Shown one piece after another: positions 1-6,363 of a DNA stretch of 64,000 bases (the first letter of the stretch is position 1; the number at the start of each line of letters is the position of its first letter). The notes beneath the pieces were generated by a model, which saw only the letters and a program-made list of their open reading frames with translations, was not told the origin of the DNA and ran no database searches. This stretch comes from a virus: the IMG/VR virus record IMGVR_UViG_3300047552_001097, positions 1-64,000 of that record; one strand, written 5' to 3'. A program made the translations under genes and the position numbers.

Positions 1-2
1 GG

Positions 3-146
3 TGGGTACATAAGGGGTGGGTGATAGTGAGACTAGATATAATAAATGGAATACATGAGTTAAGGAGAAATAGAAAGGTTAAAGGAGACATAAAGAATAT
101 TAAAGACATAGGTTATGTAGGGGGTGTATACCCCCTTATTTATTAG
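3..146 (+). CDS. C-terminal end of an unrecognised gene cut by the window edge
   Basis: A + strand frame is open from the left edge to a TAG at 144-146, giving about 47 codons. The codons look like the rest of the phage (AGA arginine, ATA isoleucine). No motif is recognised. It meets the - strand gene at 143-562 tail to tail with a few bases of overlap, and a hairpin lies inside its last codons. The fragment is short, so the frame could be open by chance. Confidence 0.35.
   Translation, partial: WVHKGWVIVRLDIINGIHELRRNRKVKGDIKNIKDIGYVGGVYPLIY
120..135 (+). terminator. GC-stem hairpin between convergent genes
   Basis: GGGGGT, a GTAT loop, then ACCCCC form a perfect 6-bp stem followed by TTATTTATT. 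This looks like an intrinsic terminator for + strand transcription entering from the left. It lies between two convergent gene ends. On the - strand the run after the stem is less T-rich, so termination in that direction is less certain. A near-identical hairpin occurs at 2289-2304. Confidence 0.55.
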
Positions 147-562
147 ATAACAGATAGAAGTTCTTTAGGTAGATTGTTTTTATCTACTAACCGACCAAGA
201 GAGATAGACCTACCTAGTTTGTATGAGAAGTTATCCTTTTCTCCTAGGATAGAGAAGTCATAGTAGGTTCTGCCCTTTACTTCTACTACACAGATAGTAG
301 CTATAGGTTTAGAGTGTTTAGGAGGTTTACCCTGACCATATGAAACTTTAGATATTTCTATAAGTTTATTTTTTATAGAGGTTAGTCTATCTTTATATTC
401 AAACTGAAACTCATAGAAGTTCTTTATATATTCATCTTTTGATAGTTTGTCTTTAAAGGGATAGTTTTCATATCCTCCAGATATCCTTTTATCTAGAGGT
501 AGGATTCTTAGGTGATGAAACTTAATAGTAAACAAGGAGTCTTCAATCTTTAGGTTATACAT
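143..562 (-). CDS. Hypothetical protein, 139 aa
   Basis: I do not recognise this protein. It is soluble-looking, rich in lysine and aromatic residues, and has no signal peptide or membrane segment. The start is an ATG in an AAATATG context, as for many genes in this genome. It is the last gene of the - strand cluster that begins at 3010, and it ends at the convergent hairpin at 120-135. The placement suggests an accessory or early function, but that is inference only. Confidence 0.7.
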   Translation of the reverse strand: MYNLKIEDSLFTIKFHHLRILPLDKRISGGYENYPFKDKLSKDEYIKNFYEFQFEYKDRLTSIKNKLIEISKVSYGQGKPPKHSKPIATICVVEVKGRTYYDFSILGEKDNFSYKLGRSISLGRLVDKNNLPKELLSVI

Positions 563-580
563 ATTTTCCTCTTAAAGAAT

Positions 581-805
581 CTAGTTATGTAAATCCCATC
601 CAAGGGGGAATGACTTAACGATATAGTCTAAGTGTTGTTTATGAGTTTTAGATAAAGAGTGATAGTTCGATAGATTAGTTATATGATGCTTAAGGGTTGT
701 ACGAGAGTATGGGACTAGGCGTTTATAGCTATGAGTTTTAACAGAGAATGAGATATCAATAAAGTCCTTCCAGGTAGGGTCTATTAATTCCCAAGTGTAA
801 ATCAT
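581..805 (-). CDS. Small hypothetical protein, 74 aa
   Basis: This small basic protein is rich in histidine, serine and tyrosine (many HH, SYHS and KTHK-type stretches). No known domain is recognised. It sits between the 328-aa and 139-aa genes of the same - strand cluster, with 3 bp and 18 bp spacers, so the genes are probably cotranscribed. The regular spacing and matching codon use support it being real. Confidence 0.6.
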   Translation of the reverse strand: MIYTWELIDPTWKDFIDISFSVKTHSYKRLVPYSRTTLKHHITNLSNYHSLSKTHKQHLDYIVKSFPLGWDLHN

Positions 806-808
806 AGA

Positions 809-1795
809 TTAAGCTAAAGATATAAGGTGGTTCTTCCAGATACAGGCTTCATCAATAACTTCCATAGACCTATCTATAGAACCAAGGGAGTAGTCTATGA
901 ATTCTTCTATAGAAGTTATAAGTTTAGTATTAAGGTTTATATGTAAACCTTTATTTGTTATTTTTTTTACTATCTTTAAATCTTTATCCGTCTCTTTTAT
1001 CCTATACTCTATAGTCTCTAAATCAAACTTCTTACATCCTCTAATATCCTCTTTTCTTATATTAAATATAAATATTTCCTTATGTTTAGATTCCCAATAA
1101 ATAGGGATTATGGGACTAATAATATTAATATAGAACTCATATATCTTTGCTTCTATATCTAGAATAAAAGTACATGGCTCAAATTCTATACTACCTTCTT
1201 TACCTAGATACAATTGTAATAAGGCTCTAATTTTAGGGATATCTACTTTAATAAGCTCTGGATTCTGAAGAATAAACTGACATAGAAGAACGTATATAAA
1301 GAATTCCTTATATGAGAGTATATCTAAGGATTCAATATTTCTATTTGTTAGATTAGTAATAACCTCTTTATAGTTAGGTTCATCCCATCTAAACAGATGT
1401 TTATAGATATAAAGATTAAAGGTAAGGAGATTAATCCTCCCTTTTTGATATAGAGATTGAGCTATTTGATATACAAGGTTATGTAGATTAAAGGTAAGGA
1501 ATACTTCTATATCAAAGTTTTGAAATGGGTATGAATTACTATACTGTTCTAGATTTATATCTTTAAATAGAGATATGAATAGAGGTAGATAGTCCTCGTT
1601 AATATTACCCTCTAGTTGATATTCAATCCTATCTGAGTATATAAGATAGTGGGTATCTGTATAGAACTTCTTATTCAATATAGATATTTCTACTAGATGG
1701 TTATCTATAGAATTAGATTCTAGTAGGTAATCAGAGTACATATTAGGGATAAATCTAGACTTAACTTTATTAAGTAAAGTGATATTAAGAACCAT
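809..1795 (-). CDS. Hypothetical protein, 328 aa
   Basis: This is the longest protein of the left - strand cluster and I do not recognise it. The middle is rich in leucine, isoleucine, tyrosine and phenylalanine and looks alpha-helical, with no clear transmembrane segment or catalytic motif. The C-terminus, around residues 295-320, is acidic (EEFIDYSLGS, MEVIDEACIW). The start codon has the TTAATATGG context and lies 1 bp after the stop of the upstream gene, which implies translational coupling. Confidence 0.75.
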   Translation of the reverse strand: MVLNITLLNKVKSRFIPNMYSDYLLESNSIDNHLVEISILNKKFYTDTHYLIYSDRIEYQLEGNINEDYLPLFISLFKDINLEQYSNSYPFQNFDIEVFLTFNLHNLVYQIAQSLYQKGRINLLTFNLYIYKHLFRWDEPNYKEVITNLTNRNIESLDILSYKEFFIYVLLCQFILQNPELIKVDIPKIRALLQLYLGKEGSIEFEPCTFILDIEAKIYEFYINIISPIIPIYWESKHKEIFIFNIRKEDIRGCKKFDLETIEYRIKETDKDLKIVKKITNKGLHINLNTKLITSIEEFIDYSLGSIDRSMEVIDEACIWKNHLISLA

Positions 1796-1796
1796 A

Positions 1797-2276
1797 TTAA
1801 AGAAAGAATAAATTAGGATTTATAGGGATTTGATGTAATAGATTCTTATCTATATCAAATATAGATATATATGCTGGGTTATATATTTGAAGTACCTTCC
1901 ATTCTTTTCTAGAAGGAAAGAATCCATCTATATCATCTAGGCAGAATATATATTTATATTTATCATTAGGTAGATAGGAACTATTCCACCATTCGTAATT
2001 AGAAGGTATTAGTTTATTAATACTTTTATAAGAAATAAATATACTAGGATTTCCTTCTTTATCTTTTATAATGGCAGTTACATTTCTTTCTATAACTTTA
2101 GATTCAAAACCTTTAATAGAATTTAAAGCATTACTTATAGCTCTAGCGCCTTTTTCTTTGGATAGAATAATAACAAAACAGGGTGGTTCTAAACAACTAA
2201 TACTTTTTTTAAGAGCTTTAATAGATATAAATCCAGGACATAATATTACAGTTCTAGGCTGATAGTTTATTATCAT
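1797..2276 (-). CDS. Hypothetical protein, about 159 aa (start moved downstream)
   Basis: The open frame extends to an ATG at 2306, but that start would place a terminator-like hairpin (2289-2304) inside the first codons. The next ATG, at 2276 (MIINYQPRTVILCPGF), has the CAATATG context typical here and lies just after the hairpin, so I prefer it. The protein alternates short beta-like stretches (TVILCPGFISI, CFVIILS, AIIKDKEG, YIFCLDDIDGFF), suggesting a compact alpha/beta fold. Function is unknown. Confidence 0.65.
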   Translation of the reverse strand: MIINYQPRTVILCPGFISIKALKKSISCLEPPCFVIILSKEKGARAISNALNSIKGFESKVIERNVTAIIKDKEGNPSIFISYKSINKLIPSNYEWWNSSYLPNDKYKYIFCLDDIDGFFPSRKEWKVLQIYNPAYISIFDIDKNLLHQIPINPNLFFL

Positions 2277-2288
2277 ATTGAATAAAGA

Positions 2289-2304
2289 GGGGGTATAAAC
2301 CCCC
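2289..2304 (-). terminator. Hairpin after the KilA-N gene
   Basis: On the - strand this reads GGGGGT, TTAT loop, ACCCCC, then TCTTTATT: a 6-bp GC-rich stem with a T-rich tail. It lies 9 bp past the KilA-N stop codon and before the preferred start of the next gene. It is nearly the same element as the hairpin at 120-135, so it is probably a reused terminator or attenuator design. Confidence 0.5.
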
Positions 2305-2312
2305 ATTACAAT

Positions 2313-2651
2313 TTAATAAAGTACCGTATGAATCATATCTTCTATAGACATAGGGGGGAAACTAGAGGGTCTTTTAAGTTGAATCCAGGATAGAAAGGCT
2401 ATAGCTACAATAGGATGAACCCAAGTTCCTTGTTTACTATAGTCCCCTCCTACCTTAATATCTGTAGTTTTACACCCTTTTTCTTGTAGTTTATTAACAA
2501 GAACTATAGTAGAAGGAAGATTAAGAAAAGCATTAACTCTTAGATTATGTTTTTTAGCTAAGGGAGTTATATAGACCAGGTTATCACTTTCTCTTATATC
2601 TACCTTGACCTTCTGTAGACCCAGGGAGGTATCACTATTGATTGAGACCAT
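2313..2651 (-). CDS. KilA-N domain protein
   Basis: Residues 75-90 read GTWVHPIVAIAFLSWI, the signature of the KilA-N fold, which is found in phage and large DNA virus proteins and thought to bind nucleic acid. The 112-aa length matches a stand-alone KilA-N domain with no partner domain. The start has an AATATATG context and overlaps the upstream nuclease gene by 52 bp, which is long for this genome. A later start is possible but would remove part of the domain. It probably acts in the host cytoplasm as a regulator, which is inference. Confidence 0.8.
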   Translation of the reverse strand: MVSINSDTSLGLQKVKVDIRESDNLVYITPLAKKHNLRVNAFLNLPSTIVLVNKLQEKGCKTTDIKVGGDYSKQGTWVHPIVAIAFLSWIQLKRPSSFPPMSIEDMIHTVLY

Positions 2652-3010
2652 ATATTTAGACCTTCTTTCTTTGCTTTATCTTCTAGTGAATTAAACTCAA
2701 TATCAGTACAGTATAGAGAATAAGTATGGGCTAGACCTTCTGCTACTAGTTCTTTACTTACATCTATACCGGTCTCATTAGTAATCTTACTTATGTTTCT
2801 TCCATATATATCTACTCCTAATACTTCAATGGTTAATTTTTGATTGGAGATTAATGAATTTAGTCTTTGTCTAGATTCTGGTCCATAGTTTTGACTTAGT
2901 TCTGGAGCATCTATACAATATAATCTATGTCTAACGTTATTTATCTTTAGAGTATCTCCATCTATAACGTAAGGAAGTAAAGATACTAATGCAATAACTA
3001 TGATATTCAT
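2600..3010 (-). CDS. Secreted thermonuclease (SNase-like)
   Basis: This is a staphylococcal-nuclease family enzyme that cleaves DNA or RNA phosphodiester bonds using calcium. The first 14 residues (MNIIVIALVSLLPY) are hydrophobic like a short signal or membrane-targeting peptide. The catalytic set is intact: VIDGDT (D19), R29, IDAPE (D34, E37) and the YGR arginine R71, matching D21, R35, D40, E43 and R87 of the staphylococcal enzyme. The C-terminus has the family ending (GLNIWS...PPWVYRR). It is the first gene of the - strand cluster. A secreted form could degrade extracellular or periplasmic DNA. Confidence 0.88.
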   Translation of the reverse strand: MNIIVIALVSLLPYVIDGDTLKINNVRHRLYCIDAPELSQNYGPESRQRLNSLISNQKLTIEVLGVDIYGRNISKITNETGIDVSKELVAEGLAHTYSLYCTDIEFNSLEDKAKKEGLNIWSQSIVIPPWVYRRSR

Positions 3011-3040
3011 AATAGATATATTCTATATGTATTTATTATA

Positions 3041-3358
3041 ATGGAGAGTACAAAGTGGAAAGGGGTTTATAGAGATAACGGAAAGTTAGTTTATAGAGGA
3101 TTAAAGTTTGAGGATTTCAATAAACCTAAACCAAGTAATAAAAAGGATAAGAAGTTTATGGTTCTAGCTAAATATAAAGAAGATATTAAACTTGTTCATT
3201 TTGGTGCTAAGGGATATAGTGATTACACTAAGCATAAAGACCCTAAGAGAAGGGATAATTATAGAGCTAGACATGAGGCTATACTTAATAAAGAAGGTAA
3301 GCCTGCATACAAAGACCCGTTATCCCCAGCCTATTGGGCATATAACTATTTATGGTAG
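3041..3358 (+). CDS. DUF5754-like protein
   Basis: The core HFGAKGYSDYTKHKD (residues 53-67), followed by YRARH and a C-terminal PAYWAYNYLW, matches the small basic family I know as DUF5754, found in large eukaryotic DNA viruses and phages. Its function is unknown. Length (105 aa) is normal for the family. The protein is very basic, so nucleic-acid contact is plausible but unproven. The gene starts 30 bp from the divergent nuclease gene, so a bidirectional promoter must lie in 3011-3040. The family identification is from memory of its consensus. Confidence 0.75.
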   Translation: MESTKWKGVYRDNGKLVYRGLKFEDFNKPKPSNKKDKKFMVLAKYKEDIKLVHFGAKGYSDYTKHKDPKRRDNYRARHEAILNKEGKPAYKDPLSPAYWAYNYLW

Positions 3359-3813
3359 AACTTTTAACTTTAACCCCCACTATACTTATAGAATCTATAG
3401 GTGTATTTAGTTCCATTACCTCCCATGAATCTACTATAACTTTATTAAATGGAGTTATAGAGATAAACAATCTACTTAACTCTAAACAATCGGAGTTGGA
3501 TTATATATCTAAAGAACTAGATATACCTTTATCTTTATTTTTAAATAAAAGATTTGTAGTAAAAGATAGTAATGTTCTTTATTTATGTAATAATTTATTA
3601 GAGATAAGAACTTATATTAAGCCTAAGTTAGCGGTAAGGGTTGATATAGATTTAGAGTTAAAGGGTTATATAGAGGATGAGGACTTATTTCCTTATATGA
3701 AACAATGGTTTAAGCCATCTCCTTTGGTTTATATAGATAAATATGTCTATCCTCTAGAGGTAGAAGGAGATAAAGTCTATTACTCTTATACTAAGAGGTA
3801 TAAGATAGATTAA
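3352..3813 (+). CDS. Hypothetical protein, 153 aa
   Basis: I do not recognise this protein. It overlaps the end of the DUF5754-like gene by 7 bp, so the two are probably translationally coupled. The N-terminal 40 residues are rich in T, I, S and L; the rest is acidic and aromatic. It is followed by an 18-bp palindrome that starts in its stop codon. Confidence 0.7.
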   Translation: MVELLTLTPTILIESIGVFSSITSHESTITLLNGVIEINNLLNSKQSELDYISKELDIPLSLFLNKRFVVKDSNVLYLCNNLLEIRTYIKPKLAVRVDIDLELKGYIEDEDLFPYMKQWFKPSPLVYIDKYVYPLEVEGDKVYYSYTKRYKID

Positions 3814-3830
3814 TTTCTTATATAAGAAAT
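3813..3830. promoter_or_regulatory. Perfect 18-bp palindrome, possible operator
   Basis: ATTTCTTATATAAGAAAT is a perfect inverted repeat with no loop, placed at the stop of the 153-aa gene and upstream of a small ORF. A gapless palindrome of this size is more typical of a dimeric repressor site than of a terminator, and it lacks a T-run. It may also be chance in AT-rich DNA. Confidence 0.3.
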
Positions 3831-3865
3831 ATATATAATATTAAAAGTAAACATAATAAAAAGCT

Positions 3866-4045
3866 ATGATATATTATAATTTAGGTTCATTACCCTCAGA
3901 GATTAGAAGTGTAAATGCTTCTATTTCTATGCCAAGGTTTAATGCTGCTAGAATGGAGACTCCTATTCCTATTTCTAGACCTTCTGGTACTAGTTCTTTT
4001 AGTAGAGCTAGAGGTCCTGGTATTGGGTATTTATTTCAACAATAA
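3866..4045 (+). CDS. Small basic protein, 59 aa
   Basis: This reading frame fills most of the otherwise empty 3814-4127 interval. The product starts MIYYNLGSLPSEIRSVNASI and ends in a Ser/Arg/Gly/Pro-rich tail (PSGTSSFSRARGPGIGYLFQQ-type composition). It has no recognised domain. Codon use matches neighbouring genes, and it is flanked by an upstream palindrome and a downstream hairpin terminator, which supports an independent unit. It could be a short virion or peptide-like protein. Confidence 0.5.
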   Translation: MIYYNLGSLPSEIRSVNASISMPRFNAARMETPIPISRPSGTSSFSRARGPGIGYLFQQ

Positions 4046-4061
4046 GTTCTAATAAATATAG

Positions 4062-4082
4062 GCTCTATAGATGATATAGAGC
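4062..4082 (+). terminator. Hairpin terminator after the 59-aa ORF
   Basis: GCTCTATA, loop GATGA, then TATAGAGC form a perfect 8-bp stem, followed by TTATACCTTTT. It lies 16 bp after the stop of the 59-aa ORF and before the tail-gene set that starts at 4128. It probably separates the two transcripts. Confidence 0.5.
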
Positions 4083-4127
4083 TTATACCTTTTATGTTAT
4101 ATTAATTAGATAAATATAGAGAATGAT

Positions 4128-4460
4128 ATGTATAAGTTATTAGATAAGAGTTATAGATTAGTTGGAGAGATGAATGATAAAACCCTAGTAGATGAAATAA
4201 AGGGTGTTGTGAAGTATACATTAGGGTACATAGACTTTAACTTTTTAAAGAAGAAGAGTAATAAAGTTCTAGGTAATTTAATTAATATTCCTCTTGATAT
4301 TTATATAGAGGAGCCAACAGATGAGGGTTTTAGGTTATATAAATTAGATTCTATTGATTATATGAGTACGGTTAATCAAGGAATCAATATAGGAGTAAAG
4401 GATATGGTAGTAAGTCTAAAGGAGTTTACAGATAGTAATTTAACTAGAGAAGCTCTATGA
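4128..4460 (+). CDS. Hypothetical protein, 110 aa
   Basis: This small alpha/beta protein is not recognised. It heads a tightly packed + strand set (4128-6363) in which the following genes overlap at ATGA junctions, so the set is one operon. The neighbour at 4599 is PAAR-like, which suggests a role at the tail tip or baseplate. No signal peptide or membrane segment is visible. Confidence 0.65.
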   Translation: MYKLLDKSYRLVGEMNDKTLVDEIKGVVKYTLGYIDFNFLKKKSNKVLGNLINIPLDIYIEEPTDEGFRLYKLDSIDYMSTVNQGINIGVKDMVVSLKEFTDSNLTREAL

Positions 4461-4675
4461 TTAAGAATTTATTAAGAAGATTAAGGAATCTATATAGACT
4501 CTCTAATATAGATATAGACAGACACTCTTTAGATTTAACTACTATAAGAAAGATTTATATAGAGACTTTAGATTTAACAGATAAGGATATAGATACATAT
4601 GAAATTGGTAGTTTGCATGGGTCATCGAGTATTAAGGACCACTCCTCCTATGATAGGTTTAGTCTTAGAAGGTAG
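4457..4675 (+). CDS. Hypothetical protein, 72 aa, overlapping the PAAR-like gene
   Basis: The start overlaps the previous stop by 4 bp (ATGA), a normal coupled junction. The N-terminus is very basic (MIKNLLRRLRNLYRL). The last 25 codons overlap the PAAR-like gene in another frame, so the end of this protein is constrained by that overlap. The function is not known. Confidence 0.55.
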   Translation: MIKNLLRRLRNLYRLSNIDIDRHSLDLTTIRKIYIETLDLTDKDIDTYEIGSLHGSSSIKDHSSYDRFSLRR

Positions 4676-4853
4676 TATTAACTTAATGATTAAGGGTAGA
4701 CCTGTTTCTTATATAGGGGCTAAGACGCTAGGAGGTTTAATTCTTACAGGTAGTAAAAGGTTATATATAAAAGGTAGACCAATAGCCCTTCATCTAGGTA
4801 AACTAACTAATGGTATAACTTTAGAGGGATGTTTTAATATAACAAGTGTATGA
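4599..4853 (+). CDS. PAAR-like tail spike tip protein
   Basis: At 84 aa it is the size of PAAR tip proteins such as T4 gp5.4, which cap and sharpen the central spike of contractile tails. The sequence shows repeated beta elements with the family feel: LEGSINLMIKGRPVSYIGA, LTGSKRLYIKGRPIALHLG and a final LEGCFNITSV, so the G-x-P-type loop (KGRP) occurs twice. Metal-binding histidines are not all obvious. The start at 4599 has an ATATG context, but an ATG at 4617 would shorten the overlap with the upstream gene. It is coupled to the next gene by ATGA. Confidence 0.65.
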   Translation: MKLVVCMGHRVLRTTPPMIGLVLEGSINLMIKGRPVSYIGAKTLGGLILTGSKRLYIKGRPIALHLGKLTNGITLEGCFNITSV

Positions 4854-5839
4854 ATTTAGATAATATAAGACAGTTTATTAAACAAGATGATGGTACAGAG
4901 TCTATACAAGATATAGAAAAACCAGAGTTTCCAGATATATCTAAAGGGTTTAATACTGCTTTTAAAGAGATGCACTACCCTCAAATAGATATGAAATGGG
5001 AGTATGGAAGTAATACTTTAGTAGGAGAAGAAATATGGGAAAGGTCTTTTACCACTCTTGAATTCTTACCTTCTACATCAATTAAAGAGGTTATTCAACC
5101 AGATATTGATGAGGAATATAAGACCAATTCCTTCTATTTAGTTAGATTCCCCTTTCTAGAATACGAATATAAAGCTACTAAACCCTTCTTTGAATGGGAT
5201 TTATCTGTTAATAAATACATACATGAAGAGCTGTTCTATCGTAAAAAGAGTAGTTCTATTAGATGGGATAGACCTTTTAATACTTATATAAACCCCAATT
5301 CTGATACTGAGATTAAGTATTATTTACCTTTAAGCCTCCCTTTTATTAAAGAGTTTGTACCTAATAAAGCTCTAGGATTTCAAGTAAGGTCTGATTCTAC
5401 CTTTGTAATAGAGAGTAATCAAATAGTTTATCCTTCTAATGAATTAATAACCCCAGCTATAGAGTCTCAATATAACATTACTTTCCCTTATATAAGTAAT
5501 CAAACTTATAGTAATTACATATCTATAAGACAGGATGGGGATTACCAGTATGAGGATTTATATCATTTAGTTAATGGTAATGCCTCTCCTACTTATATTG
5601 AAATAGACCTTTGGGGCCTTGATAAGATACCAAATAGTAAAAGGATCATACCCAATGGAGAAGATTATGAAAGACAAGAGATTCTTATACATCCATCTAA
5701 TACTCCATTAGAACAAAGGTTAAAGCCCCCTAATACTAATTTTGATGATAGTGGATTCTGGAATATGGAATCTCCAACTAACTATAAAGATATAGTCAAC
5801 TATTATGATAGAAAGAGTAAGGACTCTAGTTTAAGTTGA
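4850..5839 (+). CDS. Putative structural protein, 329 aa
   Basis: I do not recognise this protein. It is rich in Y, F, W, P and N, with no coiled coil, signal peptide or membrane segment, which is typical of a beta-rich virion protein. It is translationally coupled to the PAAR-like gene (ATGA overlap) and followed after 1 bp by the next gene. The context suggests a tail-tip or baseplate component; this is inference. Confidence 0.7.
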   Translation: MNLDNIRQFIKQDDGTESIQDIEKPEFPDISKGFNTAFKEMHYPQIDMKWEYGSNTLVGEEIWERSFTTLEFLPSTSIKEVIQPDIDEEYKTNSFYLVRFPFLEYEYKATKPFFEWDLSVNKYIHEELFYRKKSSSIRWDRPFNTYINPNSDTEIKYYLPLSLPFIKEFVPNKALGFQVRSDSTFVIESNQIVYPSNELITPAIESQYNITFPYISNQTYSNYISIRQDGDYQYEDLYHLVNGNASPTYIEIDLWGLDKIPNSKRIIPNGEDYERQEILIHPSNTPLEQRLKPPNTNFDDSGFWNMESPTNYKDIVNYYDRKSKDSSLS

Positions 5840-5840
5840 T

Positions 5841-6212
5841 ATGAAAGAGGATAAGATATTAAATTATTTAGTAATGGAGTTAAAAAGGACTCCTAAAGAG
5901 GTTCAAAGACTAGGGATTGAACTTCTCCTTTTAGAGGATTTAGATAGTATTAGACTACTAAGAAGGCGCTTAAATGATAGATTAAAGACCCCTATTAGTA
6001 GAAGTTATCTAAGTGAATTAAAGATAATGTATTATATGCTTGGCAATTATATTACAGAAGTAGAAGATATTGAAGATACAGCCCCTATAGATATACTAGA
6101 TTTTATTAAATCCTATGATAATCCTTTATCAATTGATGTCCAACCACCTAATGATTTACTCATGTCTAACTCAACAACCTATAGAGCTAGACTCCCTAAA
6201 AATACCAAATGA
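5841..6212 (+). CDS. Hypothetical protein, 123 aa
   Basis: The N-terminal two thirds is helical and charged (KEDKILNYLVMELKRTPKEV, LRRRLNDRLKTP). The middle is acidic (EVEDIEDTAPIDILDF). No family is recognised. The start follows the previous stop by 1 bp in a GATATG context. The last 98 bp overlap the 6115 frame, which is +1 relative to this one, so a frameshifted longer product is possible but no convincing slippery site was found. Confidence 0.65.
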   Translation: MKEDKILNYLVMELKRTPKEVQRLGIELLLLEDLDSIRLLRRRLNDRLKTPISRSYLSELKIMYYMLGNYITEVEDIEDTAPIDILDFIKSYDNPLSIDVQPPNDLLMSNSTTYRARLPKNTK

Positions 6213-6363
6213 TATTACTTATATACAACTAGTTATATCTATATTTAATAGAGAGGGGGACTTATTAGATTGTATAAGTGAGTATTTACCTAACTCTATA
6301 TCTGTAATAAGAAGTAAGGTAAAGGTGGTTTATAAGATGATAGAGAAGCTAGAACTAGACTAA
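6115..6363 (+). CDS. Hypothetical protein, up to 82 aa, start uncertain
   Basis: The part beyond the upstream gene (about residues 33-82) has normal composition (DITYIQLVISIFNREGDLLD, then a basic helical end), so this end is probably coding. The ATG at 6115 forces a 98-bp overlap with the 123-aa gene, and later ATG codons at 6136 and 6151 are alternatives. The 3' end overlaps the stop of the giant - strand gene by 9 bp. The function is unknown. Confidence 0.45.
   Translation: MIILYQLMSNHLMIYSCLTQQPIELDSLKIPNDITYIQLVISIFNREGDLLDCISEYLPNSISVIRSKVKVVYKMIEKLELD

Noticed and set aside
5841-6363. Programmed +1 frameshift joining the 123-aa and 82-aa frames
   Set aside because: The frames are offset by +1 and overlap, but no convincing slippery site or conserved domain junction was found.
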